A DNA stretch of 64,000 nucleotides from Pedosphaera sp. (GCA_025359965.1 JANYDC010000017.1:1-64000); one strand, 5' to 3'. Counted from the stretch's first letter, positions 7,715 to 17,100 are shown. A program made the numbers and translations. The notes: generated from the letters alone by a model not told the origin.

Positions 7715-10120
7715 TTATTCGTCGATACGTTTAAGCTTGGCCTTCTTATCCAGCTTCTTGCTGCGCTTGGCATTCGATTCTTCAAAGTCTTGAATGGCCT
7801 CGCGCGTGCCGGGCTGCTGCATCCGCTCAGTAGTGGCCATGATGGCTGCGGCCTCAGGCGTCGCAAGGATCGTGGCCTTGATCAGAATCATGAGTTCGGT
7901 GCGATTGTTGGCGGTGCTGCTGGACCGGAAGAGAAAGCCGATGCCCGGGATATCCTTTAACCACGGAACGCCGGATTTGCTGGTCGATTTAGTCTCACTG
8001 ATGAATCCGCCCAGCATGATCAAATCCTTGTCTCGGACAGTGAGCGTGGCCTCAGCCTGACGGCTGTTCACGATGGGGACCGGATTGCCATCAATAGTGA
8101 CGTCCGCACCGCGCTGATCAAACTGTTGTTGGATTTCCATGACCACCAGACCCTCGGGAGTAATGAAGGGTGTTACAGAAAGATTCAGACCAATGACACG
8201 CTCTTGCACTGAGGATCGACTGGTCAGACCACTCCCGGCATAGCTGCCGTAGTCGGTCGTTCCGGTCACATAAGGCACGGTTTCGCCTACGAAGAAAAAG
8301 CCCGGAATGGCATGTGACGTTTGGATGCGCGGACGGGAGACGATCTTGATATTGCTGTCCGTGGCAATGGCGTTGATGGCCACATCGAAATCGCCGGCAA
8401 TGCGGGTGTAATAGTTCATGCCGCCGGGCATGCCGGCAGGGAAATTGGTGATGCTCCGAAGAAAGCCGAACGAATCTGAACTATTGTTCTGGCCACCCGC
8501 CCCTACAATTTCATTGCCGATACGCCGGGGTTGTTGGACCGCGCTCACTCCCACTTTTACGCCATCATCCAACTTCACCTCAAGAATGACCGCCTCGATC
8601 AACACTTGGGCCAGCAGCACGTCCACCTTGGCCACGATGTTGGTGATCATGACCATGTCGCGCTTGTTGGCAAACACCAGGAGCTTGTTGGATCGTTCAT
8701 CAGGCACAATATTGGCACCTTCCAACAACTGATTTTCAGCCGCGCCGCCGGCAGCCTTGTTGACAATTTGATTCAACCGATTCTGAAAGCTATTCTGGTT
8801 GCCGGCCGCAGAGGTGCCGCCGCCAACAGCCCGGGCCGGAGGGGTAACTTGTTCCGGATAGTATCCGCCGCCGCCATATTGGCTGCGGTTGCCATAACCT
8901 CCGCCGGAACCGCCGGCGCCGCCGTTGATATAGTTTCCGCCGTACCTGCCGCCACTGCCAGCGCCATTCAATCCCCCGTAAGCCCCACCGCCGGAGCGGC
9001 TGTTTGACCCACCCAAACCTCGGCTGCTCTGGGCTCCACTAAAAGCCCCGCCACCACCTCCTCCTGCACCACCTCCGCCGCCAGAGATTAACGCACTCAT
9101 TGTGGCATAGATATCAGTCACTTTTCCGTAGCGGATAGGTATTACTTCAAGCTGAAAATCGGTCTCGGGGGTCTTATCGATGTGTTCGATCAGCTCCAAC
9201 ATTCGTTTAAGGTTGGAGGCCGTGTCGCGCAGGACGAGAGACGAATTGCTATCAATGGCCGTCACGGCAGTGGGCAGCTTGGAAAAACCGGCCAGTACAG
9301 GGGCAATTTCACTGGGCTTGATGGATTTAAGCTTTACCACCTTGGTAAAGAACTGCTCCGAGTCGGGCAGTTCCTTGGAGGTTAGTTTGCTGATTTCAGC
9401 ACCCTCCTTGTCAGCCTGGGCGGCAGGCACAGCTTTGATGAATTTTTCCCCCATCGGTATCATGGTGATGCCGTTCAGAGAGAGGACGCTTTCCATGGCT
9501 TCAACGACCTCGCGGCGATTTAAGTCCGTTTCCGCTTTAAGGGTCATTCCGGTCGGTCCCGGCAGATTGTAGGCGCGCAGAACAGTGCGTCCTGAGTACT
9601 TGGAATAAATATCAAGAAAAGTGGGTAGATCCATGCCTTGAAGCTGAATGGTCCCTGCCTCAAATGTTTCATTGCCGTCCATGGTAGGCGCCAGTGAACT
9701 CGCAACCACGTTGGTCCCCGCAAGGCCCGCAGGAGCATTGGTGCGGGGCGCGTTACGCTGCTGCGCGGCCAGACCTATCGCGTTCGTAGCGGCGGCATTG
9801 GTCCCCCCATTCGGCAGCGGAAGGACAGCTGCATTTGAGGGTACCGCAGCTGAAGGAAGGCCATTCGTGAGCGAACGGCGAACGCGAGGACCGCGCGGCG
9901 GTAGCGAGGGAAACGCGGGTACGCCACCTTGCGGGGCGGCGTTGGTGGCAGTGACGGTCGGCTCGGGCAGCACTGGCGCAGCGGGACCGGGCTCGGCAGA
10001 CGGGGGTACGACAGCGGCAGGAACGGGGTTGGCCGCGTCGGGCACGGCAGGAACCACATCTTCAGCGCGGCTGCAGAATGCCAGCAGGCCGGTAAGGGTT
10101 AAAATGGCGAACAGACGCAT
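7715..10120 (-). CDS. gspD: Type II secretion / type IV pilus secretin
   Basis: Outer-membrane channel subunit of a type II secretion or pilus system. 801 residues starting with a signal peptide (MRLFAILTLTGLLAFCSRAE). A long Pro/Ala-rich stretch runs to about residue 150, then N-domains (VVEAMESVLSLNGITMIPMG; KLKSIKPSEIAPVLAGF), a glycine-rich loop (about 345-425, many GGG repeats), another N-domain (LLVFANKRDMVMITNIVAKVD) and the secretin core with SRPRIQTSHAIPGFFFVGETVPYVTG and the C-terminal LIMLGGFISETKS. The glycine-rich insertion inside an N-domain is unusual in length. Six bases separate it from the PilO-like gene upstream, consistent with one operon. Confidence 0.93.
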   Translation of the reverse strand: MRLFAILTLTGLLAFCSRAEDVVPAVPDAANPVPAAVVPPSAEPGPAAPVLPEPTVTATNAAPQGGVPAFPSLPPRGPRVRRSLTNGLPSAAVPSNAAVLPLPNGGTNAAATNAIGLAAQQRNAPRTNAPAGLAGTNVVASSLAPTMDGNETFEAGTIQLQGMDLPTFLDIYSKYSGRTVLRAYNLPGPTGMTLKAETDLNRREVVEAMESVLSLNGITMIPMGEKFIKAVPAAQADKEGAEISKLTSKELPDSEQFFTKVVKLKSIKPSEIAPVLAGFSKLPTAVTAIDSNSSLVLRDTASNLKRMLELIEHIDKTPETDFQLEVIPIRYGKVTDIYATMSALISGGGGGAGGGGGGAFSGAQSSRGLGGSNSRSGGGAYGGLNGAGSGGRYGGNYINGGAGGSGGGYGNRSQYGGGGYYPEQVTPPARAVGGGTSAAGNQNSFQNRLNQIVNKAAGGAAENQLLEGANIVPDERSNKLLVFANKRDMVMITNIVAKVDVLLAQVLIEAVILEVKLDDGVKVGVSAVQQPRRIGNEIVGAGGQNNSSDSFGFLRSITNFPAGMPGGMNYYTRIAGDFDVAINAIATDSNIKIVSRPRIQTSHAIPGFFFVGETVPYVTGTTDYGSYAGSGLTSRSSVQERVIGLNLSVTPFITPEGLVVMEIQQQFDQRGADVTIDGNPVPIVNSRQAEATLTVRDKDLIMLGGFISETKSTSKSGVPWLKDIPGIGFLFRSSSTANNRTELMILIKATILATPEAAAIMATTERMQQPGTREAIQDFEESNAKRSKKLDKKAKLKRIDE

Positions 10121-10125
10121 AAATA

Positions 10126-10848
10126 TTACAGTTTGGGAGCCGGCTTGGCAGCTCCGGGCTTTGGGGTCATTGCCGGTAAGGAATTGGTTTTGGCTCCCGC
10201 CACCCCCTGGGCGGCAGGCTTGGCTGGCGCATTAGTGGCGGGGGTTGACGGACGTTTCTCCACCGCTACGGATGCCATGCGCGCGGGTGGCGCGTTGACG
10301 GGGGCTTTCTTCTGGTAACTGGCCACGAACACAAGGGTTCCGGCCAATTTTGTGCCGGACGAATCCGGTTTAACATCCATTTCACGCACGCGGATCATGG
10401 AGTTGCCGGTGGCCAGGCTGGCCAAAAAATCAACCAGCGCCTTGCCGTCCGCCAAATATTCCACACGCAGATGTTGATCCTCAAAAAACTGGTTGGTCTT
10501 GCCGCCACTAGCGCGGGGTTTGGGGTCGTAAAGGGTAATCTGCATGCCGCTGGCAATGGCCTGGCTCTGGACCAGGCGCTGCAATTGAAGCTCCTCGAAA
10601 AGCACATCGGAGCCGTTGGCTTGCATGTCCTTTAGTTTGATGCTCAACGCATTGGTGCGGCCGATCTCAGTCTCATAAGTTTGCAGGGTTCGATCGGCCT
10701 TTTCAATGGCGGTCTGCACTTCGGCAAGATCGTTTCGATGCGGGAAAACAAAGAGAAAATTGAGCACTATGAACACCACCACGGCGACCACGACCACCAG
10801 CCGTTTTTCGTTGGGTCGCAGATTTAATTTATCGAGCCACCGCATCAT
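10126..10848 (-). CDS. PilO/GspM-like inner-membrane assembly protein
   Basis: 240 residues with one N-terminal membrane segment (LVVVVAVVVFIVLNFLFVFP, about 17-36), a following coiled coil (NDLAEVQTAIEKADRTLQTYETEIG) and a ferredoxin-like periplasmic domain. This is the plan of PilO and GspM, which form the inner-membrane platform with PilN/GspL. The C-terminus is an Ala/Pro-rich tail. Two adjacent ATG codons form the start and overlap the stop of the upstream PilM/N gene, so translation is coupled. Sequence identity in this family is low, so the call leans on topology and position. Confidence 0.8.
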   Translation of the reverse strand: MMRWLDKLNLRPNEKRLVVVVAVVVFIVLNFLFVFPHRNDLAEVQTAIEKADRTLQTYETEIGRTNALSIKLKDMQANGSDVLFEELQLQRLVQSQAIASGMQITLYDPKPRASGGKTNQFFEDQHLRVEYLADGKALVDFLASLATGNSMIRVREMDVKPDSSGTKLAGTLVFVASYQKKAPVNAPPARMASVAVEKRPSTPATNAPAKPAAQGVAGAKTNSLPAMTPKPGAAKPAPKL

Positions 10849-12233
10849 TGGGCCTCCACGCGGTTGAGCTCGAGATTGAAACGCCAGCCATTTTGAGGGC
10901 TTCCCGGACGGGCGGTCAGCTCAGGAGGGTTTACTTTGCTGAAGATCGGCTGGTCGCCGGCCGTCGCATTGCGCAGGGCCTCATTGTAATCCGTAACTTT
11001 GACGCTGCTTTCCTGCGGCACCGTCCCTACAAGATCGACACTCTGGCCCTTGCTGAAACGCAAACTGGTCAGCGTCATGCCTTCAGGTAAAAGTTCCGAG
11101 GTAATTTTCAGGGCATCCAAGGATGCGTATTTGAGATTGTATTGATCCTGCAAAATCTGCACCCGCTCCTTCAGCAGCAGTGCATTGGTATATGAAGTTT
11201 TCAGCGAGGCCACGTGGTTTTCCACCCTGGTTTGCTTGACCATGTAGATTTGCAGCAGGCCAAAGTAGCCGATGACCATCAGGATGTAGAGCGCCACCAC
11301 CGCACCCAAACCCTTCATCCACAGCCGGTCCACGAATTCCTGCCGGTGACGAACACTGTATTCGCCCGGCAACAGATTAACTGCATTCCCGCCCGCCGCC
11401 GCCTTGGCCGCTGATTGAAGCGCCAGCTGGTCCACCGTATAGGCAGGGCGCGCGTTAATGGGCGCATCCGCCCAGGGGGCAATCAGCGACTGCCACACCG
11501 CGGTCACCGAGTCCTCGCCCACGATGTGCCAGCTAAGCTCGCCATCAAGCCATCCTTCGATTTCCCCGGCCCAAATGACTTTGGAAAGGTACTCACGCAG
11601 CTTGGCCTCCCGGTTTTCGCCAGCTGGCAGGCTAACCATCTGGAGGTGCTGTAATGTTCCATGCGCAACCCAGGCGACCATGGCAAATAAGTTGATGGGA
11701 TCGGGGTTGGGATAAAGCCAAACCCCATCCTGATCCGGCCAATGCCCCAAAAGCTGCTCGATCTGAGGCACCTCCAGGCGATCAGCCTGAAAACCCTCCG
11801 CCTCCAATCGGTTCACCCAGGTCTCAGCCTCATCGCGCTCGGCCATGACCACCAATACCGTGGTTTGTTTGGCGTTGGCTGGCGCCGGACAGATCACATG
11901 ACTCGTCACCAAGTTGGCCAGCGGCACTGGGGCCAGCTTCTCAATCTGGAACTCCAGCATGCCCGCGATCTCAGCGGGATCGGTGGTCGGCAATTGAATG
12001 ACCCGCAGGAAGACTTGTTCCGCACCAAGCCAGGCGACATTGGATTTCGGCGCGTAGAGCGTATGCCAGTCGATGGCCACCACCCTCTCGGGCCAACGGG
12101 ATTTGGCGTCCATCGGCGGAGTGGACTGCAACACGGGTTTGCCGCTTTGGATGGCAAAACTCCAGAGTTGGCGGCCGGTGGGGGTCCATCGGGCGACATT
12201 GCACGTCTTGGGCTTGGTGGTGGCTTTACTCAC
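10845..12233 (-). CDS. PilM-PilN / GspL-like fused assembly protein
   Basis: 462 residues. The first about 300 residues resemble the actin-like ATPase fold of PilM/GspL (LGAEQVFLRVIQLPTTDPAEIAGMLEFQIEKL, with DRLEVPQIEQLL later). A single membrane segment follows at about 333-355 (GAVVALYILMVIGYFGLLQIYMV), then a coiled coil and a small periplasmic domain as in PilN. It therefore combines the cytoplasmic and membrane partners in one chain, as GspL does. The start is a GTG that overlaps the GspE stop (GTGA). It should dock the GspE ATPase to the membrane platform. Confidence 0.82.
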   Translation of the reverse strand: MSKATTKPKTCNVARWTPTGRQLWSFAIQSGKPVLQSTPPMDAKSRWPERVVAIDWHTLYAPKSNVAWLGAEQVFLRVIQLPTTDPAEIAGMLEFQIEKLAPVPLANLVTSHVICPAPANAKQTTVLVVMAERDEAETWVNRLEAEGFQADRLEVPQIEQLLGHWPDQDGVWLYPNPDPINLFAMVAWVAHGTLQHLQMVSLPAGENREAKLREYLSKVIWAGEIEGWLDGELSWHIVGEDSVTAVWQSLIAPWADAPINARPAYTVDQLALQSAAKAAAGGNAVNLLPGEYSVRHRQEFVDRLWMKGLGAVVALYILMVIGYFGLLQIYMVKQTRVENHVASLKTSYTNALLLKERVQILQDQYNLKYASLDALKITSELLPEGMTLTSLRFSKGQSVDLVGTVPQESSVKVTDYNEALRNATAGDQPIFSKVNPPELTARPGSPQNGWRFNLELNRVEAQ

Positions 12234-13960
12234 GCTAAATCGCTCGCTGTTCCTGTGGCCTGCTCCTCGGTCTGAGTGACGCGCAGGACTTCCTCAATGG
12301 TGGTTTGACCGGCCCGGACTTTGTTCCAACCGTCCACGCGCAGGGTGCGCATACCGAGTTCAACCGCTTTGGCGGCGATGGTTGAGGCTGGTGACCGATT
12401 CAACACCAGTGGACGCAACTGTTCGTTCAAAATTAACAACTCGTAAATGCCCAAACGGCCTTGATAACCCTGTTGTCGGCATAGCTCACATCCTGCACCA
12501 CGGTAAAATTTGGCAGTCTCAATCTCGTCCGCAGGAAAGCCGATCTTGAGCAGGTAATCGCGTTCCACCTTCTGCTCAACCTTGCAATGCTTGCAAATAG
12601 TGCGCACGAGACGCTGGGCCAGCACAGCCTCAACGGATGACGCTACTAGGAAAGGCTCGATCCCCATGTCAATCAAACGGGTAAAAGCACTGGGAGCGTC
12701 ATTGGTGTGCAGCGTGGTAAAAACCAAGTGCCCCGTCAGCGCGGCCCGGATGGCGATATCTGCCGTCTCCTTGTCGCGCACCTCACCCACCATAATCACA
12801 TTGGGATCCTGCCGCAAAATGTGCCGCAACCCCATGGCGAAGGTCAGTCCAATATCCGAGCGCACCGCGATCTGGTTGATTCCCTTAAGCTCGTACTCAA
12901 CAGGTTCCTCAATTGTGATGATGCGTTTCTGCACCGAGTTGATGGTGCTTAAGAAGGCGTAGAGTGAGGTGGATTTGCCCGCACCGGTCGGCCCCGTTAC
13001 CATCACGATGCCGTGCGGTTTCAGAATGATCTCGCGCAGGGCATTCTCTTCCGCCGGGGCGAACCCCAGTTTTTCGAGACCCAGAAAAATCTTTCCGCGC
13101 GTCAGCAAACGCAAGGACACGCTCTCGCCGTAGACCGTGGGCACAGTCGAGACACGGATGTCGATTTCCTCGCCTTTGATCCGCACATTGATGCGCCCAT
13201 CCTGCGGCAGGCGTTTTTCGGCGATGTTCATTCCCGCCATGACCTTGATGCGGGAGATCAGCGCCGATTGAAACCGCTTCAACTGCGGTGGCATCGGAGT
13301 CTGGTGCAAAATGCCGTCGATGCGGTAGCGGATGCGCAACTCGTCCTCAGCGGGCTCGAAATGAATGTCCGTTGCTCGATCCTTAAACGCCTCCCAAACC
13401 ACTTGGTTGACGAACTTGATGACGCTCGCCTCCTGGTCGCCCTCGGTGATTTCCTTATCCGACGAAACCTCCAGATCAATCGGCTCGTCATCATCCAGCG
13501 CCTCAAGGGTTTCCGCGCCGACGCCATAATATTTCTTCAGCGCCTTTTCAATCTCCGCCTTGCTGGCCAAACCAAACTCCACCGACCCGCGCCCGGCGTA
13601 CTCGATTGAGGCCAGCATGCCAGTATCGAAAGGATTGGTTACCGCCACTTGAAGCACGCCGTTCTCGAACGTGGTGGGCAGCGCCCCGTACTGAAAGGCG
13701 ATTTTGGTTGCCAACCGTTTCTGCGCCTCGCCTGTGACCACCAGTTTCGCTTGGTCGACGTATGGCCAACCCATCTCAGCTGCCAATTTTTGCAGGAAAA
13801 TATCCTCCGAAATTCCGGCTTCACGGCTGAAAAAAGTGAACAGCGACTCGGCAGAACCGTTCTCAACAGCCACACGCCAAGCCTTCGACCACTCGGAGAA
13901 CTGCTCCGGAGTCGCGAGCCCAGCCTGCGCCAGAATACTTTTTATCGATTTCAGGGACAT
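12230..13960 (-). CDS. gspE: Secretion/pilus assembly ATPase GspE/PilB
   Basis: Cytoplasmic hexameric ATPase that powers pseudopilus or pilus assembly. 576 residues: N-terminal MshEN-type domain (about 1-140), linker, then the RecA-like domain with Walker A GPTGAGKS (323-330), Asp box IITIEEPVEY (347-356), Walker B VIMVGEVRD (388-396) and His box TLHTNDAPSA (416-425). A tetracysteine zinc site is present (C456, C459, C491, C494), as in GspE and PilB. First gene of the minus-strand operon; the upstream promoter must lie in 13961-14246, where I see no convincing -35/-10 pair. No PilT or inner-membrane GspF is encoded in this window. Confidence 0.95.
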   Translation of the reverse strand: MSLKSIKSILAQAGLATPEQFSEWSKAWRVAVENGSAESLFTFFSREAGISEDIFLQKLAAEMGWPYVDQAKLVVTGEAQKRLATKIAFQYGALPTTFENGVLQVAVTNPFDTGMLASIEYAGRGSVEFGLASKAEIEKALKKYYGVGAETLEALDDDEPIDLEVSSDKEITEGDQEASVIKFVNQVVWEAFKDRATDIHFEPAEDELRIRYRIDGILHQTPMPPQLKRFQSALISRIKVMAGMNIAEKRLPQDGRINVRIKGEEIDIRVSTVPTVYGESVSLRLLTRGKIFLGLEKLGFAPAEENALREIILKPHGIVMVTGPTGAGKSTSLYAFLSTINSVQKRIITIEEPVEYELKGINQIAVRSDIGLTFAMGLRHILRQDPNVIMVGEVRDKETADIAIRAALTGHLVFTTLHTNDAPSAFTRLIDMGIEPFLVASSVEAVLAQRLVRTICKHCKVEQKVERDYLLKIGFPADEIETAKFYRGAGCELCRQQGYQGRLGIYELLILNEQLRPLVLNRSPASTIAAKAVELGMRTLRVDGWNKVRAGQTTIEEVLRVTQTEEQATGTASDLA

Positions 13961-14246
13961 TTAAACGATCTTTCCGTATACCAGCGGATGATACAAACGA
14001 AACTTGAGAAAGTTGCGGCTCTTTCGCTCTTACTGACAAGCATTTACGAGGGGTGAATTGGCGAGGTGGTGCGAGACAAAAATCTTCAACCCCCAGTAAA
14101 CACTCAGATTTTGGAGACGAAGATATTGGTAAAGCGCTAGCGGCACCGTCACTCCATCATCGGGGAATCCCAAGGGGATTCTGTCCTTCAGCCCAGCATC
14201 GGACCGTTTCGACGGGACAACTCTGGGTAAAAGCCCCTTCGAGAAA

Positions 14247-14842
14247 CAACCGCAACGCGGTTGCGCCTCAGTCCCACACATAGCGTTCGTCGAAGCTGAT
14301 TTCATGCTGTAGCAACAACCTACGCAATTCCTCTTGGAAGGTCAGTTTTTCGTGATGAGCCTTCTGGTTTGCGATGTATGCTTCGACGTCATCCAGATCT
14401 GATGGGCTCACGGAAAAATCTGCATATCCGCCTTGCCACTCAAAGTCAGCGTACTCAGGGGATTGCGCTTTTAGCCAACCATTTGAAACCCGCTTCACCT
14501 CTTTCACCCAGTCCGCCTGTGTAATGGTGCGGCCAAACCGGCACAGCAGGTGAACGTGATCCTCAACCCCTCCGACCAGCAGGGGCGGACATCCGAGTGC
14601 TTTTGAAATACCTCCGAGCTGCGCATGGAGTTTCTCTCTGATGGATTCATCCTGTAGAAATGGACGCCGGTCTTTCGTGGAAAAGACCAAATGGATGTAA
14701 ACGGCAGAAAGGGATTGTGGCATGCAGGCGGAGAGCATATTAGAACCTGGGATAGGTTGTCGATGGGTGGATGAGGGTTGACACTCCGTCAGGGTGGTTT
14801 GTGTTTAAGCGAGCCCTGATGGGCGCAACCGCGTTGCGGTTG
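14247..14842. mobile_element. RAYT gene enclosed by perfect inverted REP palindromes
   Basis: A 20-base element at 14247-14266 and its exact reverse complement at 14823-14842 bracket the transposase gene. Each copy is itself a hairpin, CAACCGC-GTT-GCGGTTG in one orientation (7-bp stem, 3-base loop), the form of a REP sequence. Weaker hairpins flank it further out: AAATCCC-TTT-GGGATTT near 14917 and a GAATCC/GGATTC pair near 14165. The gaps 13961-14246 and 14843-15065 contain only this repeat-like material. RAYT proteins are known to act on REP hairpins, so gene and repeats are probably one unit. Confidence 0.8.
14268..14723 (-). CDS. REP-associated tyrosine transposase (RAYT, Y1 family)
   Basis: 151 residues of the IS200/RAYT HUH-endonuclease fold. 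It has YIHLVFSTKDRRPFL, the metal-binding HUH motif in GGVEDHVHLLCRFG, and the helix with the candidate nucleophilic Tyr in VEAYIANQKAHHEKLTFQEEL, ending ISFDERYVWD. The frame extends five codons further upstream, but MPQSLSAVY at 14723 is the family-like start. Its closest relative in the window is the copy at 45136-45591 (shared TKDRRPFL, GGVEDHVHLL, FDERYVW). The intact reading frame and intact inverted repeats suggest a recently active or maintained unit. Confidence 0.9.
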   Translation of the reverse strand: MPQSLSAVYIHLVFSTKDRRPFLQDESIREKLHAQLGGISKALGCPPLLVGGVEDHVHLLCRFGRTITQADWVKEVKRVSNGWLKAQSPEYADFEWQGGYADFSVSPSDLDDVEAYIANQKAHHEKLTFQEELRRLLLQHEISFDERYVWD

Positions 14843-15065
14843 TCTGGCCAGGGAGGAAAAGTTACCCAAGGTTGCCTCGTCCAACTCAGCAACCATTGGG
14901 CTGGAGGACGAAATCCCTTTGGGATTTTAAGACGCCGATAGCGCGAGGAAATCGAAGGAAGATTTTTGCCTCACAAAATTGTCGACGAACCGGACGTTGC
15001 GTCCGAATCTCATACAACCGGAGCGCGATGGTGGTGATCGCTTCAGTGCATGACAGCTGCCTCCC

Positions 15066-15494
15066 TTAACGGATTGATAACTCTGGAGTCCAGTCGGCTG
15101 GAAGCTGCGACTGCGCACCAGTCAGCGTGCGGTTCCAACGATGCAGAGTATAAGTCTCCGTTGCCCAAGCGAACGTGACAGCTGGCGCATTACCACGGTA
15201 AAAAACGGCAACGCTGGCGTTAGTATCGACCACGACCCTACTGGTGCCCCAATAGATATCCTCATGGTCGAAATAGAACCAGCCCCACCTGCCGCCGGGC
15301 CTGCGAAAGACAAAACTGGTGGTGAACGGCTCCGCACCCCAATTGAACTTCTGGATGATACACATCTCGGTGCCATCCGGAGCGACCGCCCGAGCGACAA
15401 TGCGAGTCCCACTGACGTGCCGAAGAAAAAGCACGAGACTTACAGCCAGTGCAACTACCAAAAAAACGAAAATGATTCGCGTTTGAAATCGCAT
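15066..15494 (-). CDS. Small membrane-anchored or secreted protein, unknown
   Basis: 142 residues from the ATG at 15494. The N-terminus is a signal anchor (MRFQTRIIFVFLVVALAVSL) followed by a soluble domain rich in aromatic residues (PGGRWGWFYFDHEDIYWG). I do not recognise a family. An upstream in-frame start would add 24 residues with no signal-like character, so the shorter form is preferred. It stands alone between repeats, with no evident operon partner. Confidence 0.65.
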   Translation of the reverse strand: MRFQTRIIFVFLVVALAVSLVLFLRHVSGTRIVARAVAPDGTEMCIIQKFNWGAEPFTTSFVFRRPGGRWGWFYFDHEDIYWGTSRVVVDTNASVAVFYRGNAPAVTFAWATETYTLHRWNRTLTGAQSQLPADWTPELSIR

Positions 15495-15601
15495 GGTGCT
15501 GACGCCGACTATCCCACGCAGGCCAAAATAGTCAACGCAGGCACACCTACACGCCTGTAGCTTCACTTTCTACTTAAATAAAGCGTTTGTGTATGTTTTA
15601 G

Positions 15602-15630
15602 TTGACACATAATGTCGCTTGAGCTACTTT
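15602..15630 (+). promoter_or_regulatory. Candidate sigma-70-type promoter
   Basis: TTGACA at 15602-15607, a 17-base spacer and TACTTT at 15625-15630. The -35 is a perfect match but the -10 only partial. It sits 20 bases ahead of the ATG at 15651, and an AT-rich TCATTAATTAATCATT stretch lies between. Confidence 0.4.
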
Positions 15631-15650
15631 CTGATCATTAATTAATCATT

Positions 15651-16079
15651 ATGAAACACAACCTCGCCACCAACCCTGAAGAAACAACCGCCGATTTCAC
15701 CGTTGCTCACCTTGCTATTCTTAAGGAATTTCATGCGAAAGCTATTGCCATCCTTCGCAAAGAAGATCCCAAAATGTCCGAACTTAACGCCGCCTTGAAC
15801 ATGTTGATTAAGATTGAAAAGCAACAATACAACATCGCTCACCGTCGTCCCCCTTACCAAAGAAGTAGACACTTCAAGCCATCTCAGCCAGAAACCCCTT
15901 CCATCATCCCCTTTACCCCGCCGTTGGCGCCAGCAACCCCTAAAAGCGAACCGCCACCCACTCCCGCCTCCTCAACCGCTCTCGAAAACTGCCACGTAAA
16001 GAAATTTGGCGTCCCAAGCGTTACCTGCACAAGCTGCGTCAACGGCGCATGTGCCCTCTACCCACACTTGGCCGCATAG
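15651..16079 (+). CDS. Small protein with Pro-rich middle and four-Cys tail, unknown
   Basis: 142 residues in three parts: a helical N-terminus (about 1-60, with KMSELNAALNMLIKIEKQQYN), a Pro/Ser-rich linker (85-120), and a C-terminus with four cysteines arranged C-X11-C-X2-C-X5-C that could bind metal. The helical start resembles small phage regulatory or terminase-like proteins only in general character. It has a good -35 element upstream and stands alone. I do not recognise a family. Confidence 0.6.
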   Translation: MKHNLATNPEETTADFTVAHLAILKEFHAKAIAILRKEDPKMSELNAALNMLIKIEKQQYNIAHRRPPYQRSRHFKPSQPETPSIIPFTPPLAPATPKSEPPPTPASSTALENCHVKKFGVPSVTCTSCVNGACALYPHLAA

Positions 16080-16284
16080 ACCTCCGGTTAATTCCTTCCT
16101 AAGACGAGCTATCAAAGGCAGTTGCATCAACACGGTTGCGAAACCCAATGAAGCAGTGCTTTTCGCATAGTGAAAAATCTTCACTTCCCGCCTTATCCTC
16201 CTCTTAAGCCAAAGACTCGGTTGAACGCTTATCCGGCCTTGCGCGCCGCCAGCGGAAGTTTCACAACTAAAACTTCAACCGTCA

Positions 16285-16324
16285 TTTGGTTGATAATCGT
16301 CCAAAGTTTGGTTGATTATCATCC
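16285..16324. repeat. Pair of 18-base direct repeats, 22-base period
   Basis: TTTGGTTGATAATCGTCC at 16285-16302 and TTTGGTTGATTATCATCC at 16307-16324 match at 16 of 18 positions. They lie in the otherwise featureless 16080-16359 gap, downstream of the sigma-factor gene. Two helical turns apart, they could be protein-binding sites, but nothing else supports this. Confidence 0.4.
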
Positions 16325-16359
16325 GTTGCATGGATGATTGGCCCGAGATTTTTAGTCGC

Positions 16360-17100
16360 CTAACCGCCCAAGGCATGAAGCAAGACCGATAATTCATCAG
16401 CCGTTTGGGAAGGGTCTGACAAAGTTTGCTGGATTTCGCGTTTGATGAGTTCCCGAAACCTTCGTCTCAGGCGATGGATCGCCACCTTAACGGCACCCTC
16501 CGTCATTCCCATTTGATTTGCTGCATCAGCCTGAGAGACAGCCTCCTTGTCACCCGTCAAAAAAGGTTTGAGCACCTCAAATTGCGCCGCTTTGTCACCA
16601 GCCTCATGTTCGGCAGCGAGTTGCAGAAGCGCGCGGCTTAACAGGGTTAGCGCCCATTTCCGGTCGAATTCCCGGTCCGGAGCGACTGCCTGCGCATCGG
16701 GCACCTGTAAACCAACGGACGTATCGGTCTCGGCATCCAAAGGCACGTGAACTTGACCGCCACCTCTCTTAAGGCGTTGGCCGTGATCATGCATATCCGC
16801 GAGAAAATGCTTCACTGCTCCCAGCAGGAACGAACGAAACCTCCCTCGCTACTGGTCAGCATGAGCAAACCCGGAGCCAGCCAAAACCCGGCGGAAGAAT
16901 TCCTGGGTGAGGTCGCGTGCATCATTCTCCGGCACAGAACGGCGAATAAAAGCGTGGACCGCCTCATAATAGGCTTCGCACAGTTCACTCAACGCAGTCT
17001 GAGCCTCGGGCGACGGTCCCTGCGCTTCAATAACACGGGTCCACCTCGTGGTCACAAAAACAGCGGGACGATGTGGTGTTGAAGGCTCTGGAGGACTCAC
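16360..17100 (-). pseudogene. ECF-type RNA polymerase sigma factor split by an in-frame TAG
   Basis: Reading from the GTG at 17100, the first 83 codons give a sigma region 2-like part (VFVTTRWTRVIEA, then DARDLTQEFFRRVL). A TAG at 16849-16851 follows, and the same frame continues with RGRFRSFLLGAVKHFLADM, LKRGGGQVHVPLDAE and a region 4 helix-turn-helix (GMTEGAVKVAIHRLRRRFRELI). No frameshift is needed, so one base change accounts for the break. This subfamily is found in Verrucomicrobiota and Planctomycetota beside Ser/Thr kinases. The start overlaps the kinase stop (GTGA). It is either a recent nonsense mutation, a sequencing error, or a case of read-through; an internal start at 16815 would yield only region 4. 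Confidence 0.8.
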
